Source of the DNA: an uncultured Marinococcus sp.
GTDB lineage: Bacteria; Bacillota; Bacilli; Bacillales; Marinococcaceae
Length of the DNA stretch: 34,242 nt
NCBI RefSeq assembly: GCF_947493875.1
Contig: NZ_CANLSU010000015.1
Coordinates: 1-34,242 of the forward strand
Reading direction: 5' to 3'
The notes below the pieces were generated by a model. That model saw nothing but the letters and a program-made list of their open reading frames with translations, had not been told where the DNA came from and made no database searches. The translations under genes were made by a program, and so were the position numbers. Shown here in pieces: positions 29,406-34,242 of this stretch; the first letter of the stretch is position 1; every line of letters begins with the position of its first letter.

Positions 29406-29978
29406 GAAGTCGAATATAGATTGAAGCATCTTGCAGAAGAATTAAATATAACTGAATCAGCTGCCAGAAAATATTATGGTTTATTCGAAGAGAATGGCCA
29501 TAAATTTGATAGAAATAAGCAGAGTTATATTGTATTCAATAGACAAGACGTTGAGCTTTTCAAAAAAATGATTGAGCTACGAGACGAACAAGGATTAAAG
29601 CTCCAAGATGCAGTGCAGCGTTCTATAATTATCATAAACGGAAGCGATTATAATAATCATAGAAGTGATTTAAGTATAAATGATCCTGTGAATTATATGC
29701 AAAGCTTAAATGACAAGATGGATGACATAAAAAATTTGCTTAAAGAGCAAAATGAGGTCATTCATGAACAAAGACAGTTTATGACAAAGCAACAAGAAAC
29801 TATTGAGCATCTGAAAAATTATGTAGATGAGCAAAAAGAGCAAAAATTGTTAAAAGAAAAATTAGAAGAAGAGATACAACAAAAAGAGGAAGAGAAAGAA
29901 GAACAAAATTCAACTTCTTTAGAGGAAAAGACTGGAGAAAAGAAAAAAGGATTTTGGAGTCGTCTATTTGGATATTAA
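29403..29978 (+). CDS. MerR/RacA-like HTH protein with coiled coil (DUF3967-type), likely partition or copy control
   Basis: A 191-aa protein. The N-terminal winged HTH reads 'YRLKHLAEELNITESAARKYYGLFEENGHKF...YIVFNRQDVELFKKMIEL' (residues 5-63), as in MerR/RacA-like proteins; residues 95-175 form a strongly charged coiled coil ('LNDKMDDIKNLLKEQNEVIHEQRQ', 'KLEEEIQQKEEEKEEQ'), and the end 'GFWSRLFGY' is an amphipathic, possibly membrane-contacting tip. Similar DUF3967-type proteins are common on Bacillus plasmids next to rep. The palindromes at 29245-29405 and inside the gene are its likely sites. No ParA-type ATPase is present. Confidence 0.85.
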   Translation: MEVEYRLKHLAEELNITESAARKYYGLFEENGHKFDRNKQSYIVFNRQDVELFKKMIELRDEQGLKLQDAVQRSIIIINGSDYNNHRSDLSINDPVNYMQSLNDKMDDIKNLLKEQNEVIHEQRQFMTKQQETIEHLKNYVDEQKEQKLLKEKLEEEIQQKEEEKEEQNSTSLEEKTGEKKKGFWSRLFGY

Positions 29979-30037
29979 AACTTTAAACTTGGTTTGCTAA
30001 TTTTTAGGCATTCCGCTAAAATGTACTTAATACAGAC

Positions 30038-30073
30038 GAAACAGCCAGGCGGCAACCTGACTGTTTCAGAGTT
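30038..30073 (+). terminator. Rho-independent terminator
   Basis: GAAACAGCCAGG (30038-30049) pairs with CCTGACTGTTTC (30056-30067) with one mismatch, followed by AGAGTTTTT. It ends the HTH gene. Confidence 0.85.
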
Positions 30074-30199
30074 TTTCCTGCTAATCCAACAGAAAAGATA
30101 TGATTTGTAAATAGTGTATCATATTCTCTTATCTATGCAAGGGAAACGTTCATCTATTTATACATAACATTTTTTGGATAATGTATTTATAAGCAGGAG

Positions 30200-30238
30200 A
30201 AACTCTCAAACAAAAATTAATTGTTGGGAGTTTTTTTA
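30200..30238 (+). promoter_or_regulatory. Hairpin that hides the rep ribosome-binding site
   Basis: AACTCTCAAACAA (30201-30213) pairs with TTGTTGGGAGTT (30221-30232), with one bulged A and one G-U pair, and loop AAATTAA. The right arm contains GGGAG, the ribosome site of rep, and is followed by seven T before the ATG at 30239. The structure could act both as a translational block and as a terminator, a plausible copy-number control. Confidence 0.65.
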
Positions 30239-31081
30239 ATGTCTAGATTTGTAAATATTTTTGAAGAGTATAAACTGAAACATGTTCAAGTACCTAAAGT
30301 ATTTTTGACTGGTGAAGGCCAATACCAGAACATGTCTAATGATGCAAAAATGGCCTGGGCAATCTTAAGAGATCGTTGGACTTTAAGCAAAAAAAACGGA
30401 TGGTTTGATGATAATGGTGATATATATTTTATTTTTACCCAAGAAGAAATTTGTAAACGCTTGGGAGTTTCGGTTTCAAAATGGCAGCGCGTACAAAAAC
30501 AATTAAAAGAATTAGATTTATTACATACCAAACGAATGGGCCAAAATAAAGCAAATCGTATATATTTAAAATGGCCAGAAATCAGTAAAGAAGATGTTTA
30601 TGAAATGGACGATATGGATTCACAATCTGAAGAAGAGACTGAATCCCATGGGCCAGTAGGGAAGTTTCAAAATGAAACTTCCGGAAGTTTCAAAATGAAA
30701 TATCCGGAAGTTTCAAAACGAGACTCTAACGATACTGAATCTAGTAATACTGAATCAAACGATACTGAAGAAGTTCTTGTTAACAAGAATAAACAGGTTA
30801 ACAATGTATATTCTTCTAATAATTTCTTTTCAAAAGAAAAAGAATTCGACCAAATAGAACGAGAATTTCATCAAAAAGGGTTATCTCTTGCTGTCATTCA
30901 ACGAGTTCGTCAAGAAGTCGAATCGAACAAGAATCAAGTGCGTCATTTATCAGCATATTACCGTCGTTGTTTGGAGAATACTTTACACAAGAACCATTTA
31001 AAACGAAATATGATTGATCAGCCTTACCCGCATTTACCAGTTGACCATCCGCTGAACTATAACTGGCTACAGGATAGCTGA
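30239..31081 (+). CDS. repA: RepA_N-family replication initiator
   Basis: A 280-aa protein. The N-terminal ~115 residues match the RepA_N pattern: 'VQVPKVFLTGEGQYQNMSNDAKMAWAILRDRWTLSKKNGWFDDNGDIYFIFTQEEICKRLGVSVSKWQRVQKQLKELDLL' (residues 19-96), a winged-HTH that binds the origin. The middle (about 130-190) is low-complexity Ser/Thr/Glu/Asp and encodes the iterons; the C-terminal 70 residues are helical. RepA_N plasmids replicate by theta mode in low-GC Gram-positives, with the origin within rep. The ATG at 30239 uses GGGAG inside the hairpin; a TTG at 30221 is less likely. Confidence 0.9.
   Translation: MSRFVNIFEEYKLKHVQVPKVFLTGEGQYQNMSNDAKMAWAILRDRWTLSKKNGWFDDNGDIYFIFTQEEICKRLGVSVSKWQRVQKQLKELDLLHTKRMGQNKANRIYLKWPEISKEDVYEMDDMDSQSEEETESHGPVGKFQNETSGSFKMKYPEVSKRDSNDTESSNTESNDTEEVLVNKNKQVNNVYSSNNFFSKEKEFDQIEREFHQKGLSLAVIQRVRQEVESNKNQVRHLSAYYRRCLENTLHKNHLKRNMIDQPYPHLPVDHPLNYNWLQDS
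30660..30720 (+). other. Three 23-bp iterons: candidate replication origin
   Basis: GGAAGTTTCAAAATGAAA-type units start at 30660, 30683 and 30706, exactly 23 bp apart; the third is partial. Because 23 is not a multiple of three, the protein does not repeat in step, so the repetition is maintained at the DNA level. Location inside rep matches RepA_N origins. A 16-bp perfect palindrome TTCTTGTTAACAAGAA follows at about 30775-30790. Confidence 0.82.
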
Positions 31082-31107
31082 CAAACCCATGGAGGAGGGA
31101 GAAATCG

Positions 31108-31458
31108 ATGGCAGGAACCATCTCCAAAATCAATCGAAGTGTAAAACAATTGGAAAAAGAATTAACCACTATTGGTTTTAGCGTCAAGGTCGAAGCTGTT
31201 TCCAATGGCACTATGCAGTACCTGATCGTCAATGAGGGCCAGGTTCCCGGAATTACGGTGAGTGATCGTCGATCCAAAGGGAAAAAACGGGCGCAGTGGG
31301 CTGCCGAAGTTGTGGTTACTGCTCCTACCGAGACGTATGATATCAATACCTATAAGGATCCGGAAACCAAACAGCCGTTTACCCATTACGTCGTGTCGTC
31401 GCACAAAGCCAACAAGATCCCGAAACTGTGGAAGGCCTTTGGCAACGAGGCAACGTAA
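31108..31458 (+). CDS. Hypothetical plasmid protein (116 aa)
   Basis: ATG after GGAGGAGGGA. The product (MAGTISKINRSVKQLEKEL...) begins with a helix, then beta strands 'TIGFSVKVEAVSNGTMQYLIV' and 'AQWAAEVVVTAPTETYDINTYKDPETKQPFTHYVVSSHKANKIPKLWKAFG'. It is small, soluble, mildly basic. It follows rep by 26 bp and may be part of its operon. No family is recognised. Confidence 0.75.
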   Translation: MAGTISKINRSVKQLEKELTTIGFSVKVEAVSNGTMQYLIVNEGQVPGITVSDRRSKGKKRAQWAAEVVVTAPTETYDINTYKDPETKQPFTHYVVSSHKANKIPKLWKAFGNEAT

Positions 31459-31467
31459 GCCTCGTTG
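31443..31467. other. Perfect hairpin over the stop codon
   Basis: CAACGAGGC (31443-31451) pairs with GCCTCGTTG (31459-31467) across the stop of the preceding gene, without a T tract. A second, weaker terminator-like pair ACAGG/CCTGT with TTTTT follows at 31493-31526. Bases 31527-31868 show nothing coding. Confidence 0.6.
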
Positions 31468-31868
31468 GTCAGGAGTACCTCTTAGAGCCAACACAGGAAG
31501 CGCATGAGCCTCATTTGCCTGTTTTTAGATGTTAAAAAACGAAAGAACAGCCAAACGTTCCTGTGGCTTCTCAGAGCCTTTCAAGATGGGTGGTATGGAT
31601 CCGACCGATCGAAACATCACCGAAGCTTCTGTTTATCGATCAACCGTCACTGATTGCAGCAAGGATCTCGTCCCCATCATCACAGCATAGGGGGAACCAA
31701 CGAATCGCCTATATGCTTAAAAAATGAAAAACAGCTCTCGAAAAATTCGTGATCGTATTCCATCCATGCCGTTGAAAGAGATCGGGAAAAGAACGATGAA
31801 CGTTCTGATTGCCGGGATCCAAGAGCCAGGATCCGTGCCTATTTGGGTCGGCTTCTGGCCATAAACCG

Positions 31869-31996
31869 TTCAAAACTAGTACGCAAAAGTGTCGAACATG
31901 CTCTTTTTTTGTACGCAGATCCGTGAACAAGCTGTGCACAAATCTGTGACAAATGGCCTTTTTGACGATATCACTCTAAAAACCCGGCACTGCCGG
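31869..31996 (+). repeat. Long inverted repeat, left arm, with hairpin
   Basis: 31869-31967 is the inverted partner of 17-113 (~100 bp, imperfect). GTGAACAAGC-TGTGCACAAATC-TGTGACAAA is the best conserved part. At 31984-31996 CCGGCACTGCCGG forms a short hairpin mirrored at 34154-34166. Together the arms enclose a 2.2-kb segment with a kinase, an RHH-like protein and two membrane proteins. Confidence 0.8.
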
Positions 31997-32039
31997 GGAT
32001 AGAACGACGTGATATCATTTTTCCCTTATGCTCTTGCAA

Positions 32040-32218
32040 CTATTTTGATCTTGCAGGGCAGGTGTCCTGCAACTGGAATGGCTGATAACCAGTAGGTAGT
32101 TGGAAAAGGAGGCATCTTTCGTCAGGTTGCTATCGCCATATCATGCAGAGGCATGAGCAAAAAGAGCGTTTGTTTGATCTCCCTCTTCGTCGAACAAAAG
32201 AGAGGTTAGGGAGTTTTT
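32040..32218 (+). promoter_or_regulatory. Structured leader of the kinase gene, possible attenuator
   Basis: TTGCAGG/CCTGCAA (32051-32057 with 32066-32072) forms a stem. Further on CTCCCTCTT (32179-32187) can pair with AAGA...GGGAG (32198-32213) followed by TTTTT, a terminator; alternatively TTTGTTTGA (32170-32178) can pair with TCGAACAAA (32190-32198), whose use would prevent the terminator. Mutually exclusive stems before a gene suggest attenuation. Confidence 0.4.
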
Positions 32219-32308
32219 CTGCACAAGTACTTCGCTTATCATGGGGAGGTTGTTGAGCATGTTTGGAACGTGTTCATGCGCCTAAAACGAGGAACAGGGA
32301 GGAGAATC

Positions 32309-32803
32309 ATGACGAAGGTCATTGTAATACGTGGAAATTCGGGCAGTGGAAAAACGACGGTAGCCCAACGAATCCAAACCATATTAGGTCCAGGAAGTTT
32401 ATTGGTTTCGCAAGACATCGTTCGACGGGAGATGTTGGGAGTCAAGGACAGGCCCAACAACTTATCCATCGGATTAATACAAGCGATGATCGAGTACGGC
32501 ATGAGTCATTGTCCGTATGTGATTATTGAAGGCATATTAGCGGAAGACAAGTATGGAATGATGCTTAGAGAAACGTTAGCTGCTTCCGAAAAGGTGATTG
32601 CTTATTACTATGATTTGCCCTTCGAAGAAACGGTAGCGAGGCATCAGACGAAAACCCAGCCTGACTTTGGGGAAGCCAGCATGAAATCATGGTTCATCGA
32701 ACAGGATTTTCTTGGATTAGAAAACGAACAACGCGTGACGAAAGATATCACCGAAGAAGAGATAGTGATCAACATCCTGGCAGATGTAAAGGGCACTAAT
32801 TGA
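32309..32803 (+). CDS. P-loop kinase, zeta-toxin/AAA_33-like
   Basis: A 164-aa protein with Walker A 'VIVIRGNSGSGKTTVAQRIQ' at residues 4-23, 'LLVSQDIVRREMLG' (about 35-48) and a 'YVIIEGILAE' strand (about 72-81), then 'VIAYYYDLPFEETVARHQTK' (about 98-117), the pattern of small nucleoside/peptidoglycan-precursor kinases. Its length and motifs fit AAA_33 or zeta-type kinases; without an epsilon antitoxin, a toxin role is doubtful. ATG 32309 is chosen because GGGAGGAG precedes it. Confidence 0.82.
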   Translation: MTKVIVIRGNSGSGKTTVAQRIQTILGPGSLLVSQDIVRREMLGVKDRPNNLSIGLIQAMIEYGMSHCPYVIIEGILAEDKYGMMLRETLAASEKVIAYYYDLPFEETVARHQTKTQPDFGEASMKSWFIEQDFLGLENEQRVTKDITEEEIVINILADVKGTN

Positions 32804-32864
32804 AAACGAGACCATGGCATGTGGTTAACTCAAGTGTTTGGCGAATAGAAGGAGGAAGGATCGC

Positions 32865-33311
32865 ATGAAACGTATTGATACACGTTTAAAACTGTCCGAA
32901 GATACGGCCACCTATGTAAAAGAACAACAGGAAGCGAAAGGCTTATCCTCGTTAACCAAAACCATTGAACACCTGCTGCAAGAACACAAAAACGAAGAGG
33001 AACGACAAGCGGAACAAGCCTATTGGACGTCCATGATGATGGACAGCATGCAGGAAAAAGTGCAAGAAGAACTCCAATGGCATTTCAAGCAGCTGCAGGT
33101 CGGGGTGAATCGGACGGACCGAAATTCGCAAATGCTCCTGGAACTGATGAATGGGCTCATGTTGAACAACGGTATTCGAGATATCATGCCGACGAGTGAA
33201 GTGATGTCGACCCCGTATCAGACCGCAAAAGAAGAAGTGAACGACCGAATGGCCCTTCAAAAGCTGCGAGAAGATAACGCCAAGCAGCAACGATCTTCTG
33301 AGGAATCCTGA
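32865..33311 (+). CDS. Ribbon-helix-helix-like protein with coiled coil, possible plasmid partition factor
   Basis: A 148-aa protein from ATG 32865 (AAGGAGGA upstream). Residues 1-42 read 'MKRIDTRLKLSEDTATYVKEQQEAKGLSSLTKTIEHLLQEH': a strand with basic/acidic alternation and two helices, as in ribbon-helix-helix proteins (CopG, ParG, Omega). The rest is a Glu/Gln/Met-rich helix with 'LLELMNGLMLNNGIRDIMPTSE' and a charged tail. It is encoded between the two long inverted-repeat arms, which are natural candidates for its binding sites. Confidence 0.62.
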   Translation: MKRIDTRLKLSEDTATYVKEQQEAKGLSSLTKTIEHLLQEHKNEEERQAEQAYWTSMMMDSMQEKVQEELQWHFKQLQVGVNRTDRNSQMLLELMNGLMLNNGIRDIMPTSEVMSTPYQTAKEEVNDRMALQKLREDNAKQQRSSEES

Positions 33312-33315
33312 GGTC

Positions 33316-33519
33316 GTGATAGGGAGTAGAAGGAAAACAATAACGTCTTGGCTGTTGGCCATGCTAAGCGGCGGATTAGCCGTCGGCTTTTCGTTCATCC
33401 TGAACGACTTTCGCGTGGACGGTCCGTCGTTTATCGGTGTATTTATCGGTGTAACGATGGGGTACCTCCTGACCACGGTTTGGCTTCCCCGCATGCTCAC
33501 TCGAAACCATTCAAAATGA
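33316..33519 (+). CDS. Small two-helix membrane protein (67 aa)
   Basis: A GTG at 33316, four bp after the previous stop, with CTGAGG before it. Two hydrophobic stretches (about 11-27 and 38-55) flank 'FRVDGPSFIGVF'; the N-terminus is strongly basic (SRRKTIT), so the helices form a hairpin. It is probably co-translated with the RHH-like gene. No family is recognised. Confidence 0.6.
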   Translation: MIGSRRKTITSWLLAMLSGGLAVGFSFILNDFRVDGPSFIGVFIGVTMGYLLTTVWLPRMLTRNHSK

Positions 33520-33567
33520 ATCGTTTGCGAGGAGGTTGTTCGCCATCTGGATGTCTAAACGGAAACG

Positions 33568-33780
33568 CTAGTCATCGATCGACGTGTTGCTGTGATCTTC
33601 CCGGCGCTTTTGCCGTAACCATATGGGGGTTAACAATCCTAGAATGACCCCGCTGATGATCGATGAATCCAAATTATGAGCTAAAGGGGTATCCGTGATC
33701 GTATTGCCCAACAGGCGAAAGCCAACACAGGCTATGGTACTAACAATCATAAGACCGACAAAGAGACCAAGGGTTTTCAT
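33568..33780 (-). CDS. Small two-helix membrane protein, paralogue of the 1633-1824 gene
   Basis: A 70-aa protein starting MKTLGLFVGLMIVSTIACVG with AAGGAGGA 7 bp before the ATG at 33780. Two membrane segments (about 4-21 and 40-56), then a basic, polar tail (RQKRREDHSNTSIDD). It aligns along its length with the 1633-1824 protein, including the 'FRLLGNTITDTPLAHNLDSSIISG' stretch, so the two arose by duplication. Bases 33781-34150 are otherwise without a gene; they contain the CCCCAG/CTGGGG hairpin at about 34135-34151 next to the right inverted-repeat arm. Confidence 0.75.
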   Translation of the reverse strand: MKTLGLFVGLMIVSTIACVGFRLLGNTITDTPLAHNLDSSIISGVILGLLTPIWLRQKRREDHSNTSIDD

Positions 33781-34165
33781 GTTTCCGTCCTCCTTATTCT
33801 TAGCGATGGATAGAACACTCCTGTTTTCATTGTGATGTAGAGATGGTTCTCTGATCGAGTGATCGAATAACGACAACAACCCTTCTTTGGGTTTGAGATA
33901 GAGATGTTCTTTCCTTGAATGATGTTTCATGGAATGAGTCCCAGCTGGCAGTTATTTGCCATTGTGAGAGGGAATCGTTCCAAGTGTGAATCTTCGTTTC
34001 ATGATCCACACTCAGTTCCATTTGGGAAGAAGACCAGCAAAAATCAAACACCCTACCTGTCATGAAACAAGCTCACTTTAGAACAGCCCACCTGCAAAAG
34101 CTAAAAATCAGAAAGAGCATAAGGGAAAATTGACCCCAGACGAGCTGGGGTGTCCGGCAGTGCCG

Positions 34166-34242
34166 GACGTTTCGTGGGTACGCCAAAAAAGCATTTTGTC
34201 ACAGATTTGTGTACAGCTTGTTCACGGCTTTGTGTACAATAT
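34166..34242. repeat. Terminal redundancy, right copy
   Basis: This is the exact copy of bases 1-77. It should be removed when the molecule is circularised, and features near it (the inverted-repeat arm and its hairpin) should be read across the junction. Confidence 0.93.

Noticed and set aside
28501-30240. CRISPR array in the repeat-rich 29-kb region
   Set aside because: The repeats are 13-bp palindromes at unequal spacing, with no spacers of constant length and no cas genes.
31709-31939. 76-aa minus-strand open frame
   Set aside because: Overlaps the conserved left arm of the inverted repeat and has no ribosome site.
32309-33311. Zeta/epsilon toxin-antitoxin pair
   Set aside because: The kinase has zeta-like motifs, but the neighbour looks like a ribbon-helix-helix/coiled-coil protein, not epsilon, and lies downstream; left as a kinase of unknown role.

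Overview
This window is almost certainly a complete circular plasmid of about 34.17 kb. The first 77 bases recur exactly as the last 77 bases (34166-34242), as expected when a circular contig is cut with a short overlap. No chromosomal housekeeping genes, rRNA or tRNA are visible. The host looks like a spore-former-type Bacillota, probably Bacillaceae and possibly a salt or alkali tolerant one. The reasons are strong AGGAGG ribosome sites, a RepA_N-type initiator, a Bacillus-style gas-vesicle gene order (L-S-K-J), a Crh-like HPr paralogue, and YtxH, DUF948 and YihY proteins. The genus is inference only.

Layout. (1) 0-3.3 kb: a small conserved protein, a RelE/HigB-like toxin with an XRE antitoxin, and five tiny membrane proteins, partly framed by an imperfect direct repeat. 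(2) 3.4-6.3 kb: a partial gas-vesicle operon (gvpL, S, K, J and a short last gene) with a divergent TetR regulator and a palindromic operator, but no gvpA. (3) 6.6-18.6 kb: a strikingly AT-rich block bracketed by two unrelated small serine recombinases that point inward. It holds candidate anti-phage modules: a DUF6530-like gene; a ThsB-like TIR gene followed by a nucleoside-deoxyribosyltransferase-like/helical-repeat protein; a HEPN protein (Rx4H motif) followed by a KAP-type P-loop ATPase; a second, divergent KAP ATPase with an unknown 283-aa partner; and a membrane protein with a small charged partner. (4) 18.7-28 kb: higher-GC stress/envelope cargo: Crh-like protein, SRPBCC protein, two tandem DUF948 proteins, YtxH-like proteins, YihY/BrkB membrane protein, VOC protein, AraC regulators, several tiny membrane proteins and at least three decayed genes. 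(5) 28-31.5 kb: the replication and maintenance region: a broken XRE regulator, a MerR/RacA-like coiled-coil DNA-binding protein with seven TATRATWATYATA palindromes, and a RepA_N-like initiator with three 23-bp iterons inside its gene. (6) 31.9-34.2 kb: a P-loop kinase, a ribbon-helix-helix-like protein and two small membrane proteins, flanked by a ~100-bp imperfect inverted repeat whose right arm lies across the contig ends.

How it fits together: replication depends on the RepA_N protein acting on iterons in its own gene, and stability probably on the palindrome array with its cognate HTH protein plus the toxin-antitoxin pair. The recombinase-bounded AT-rich block is the accessory immunity cargo. 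The remaining genes look like host-adaptation cargo of stress and membrane proteins. The best candidates for an undescribed system are the TIR + deoxyribosyltransferase-like pair and the HEPN/KAP-KAP cluster. All functional statements rest on reading motifs by eye, without database searches.
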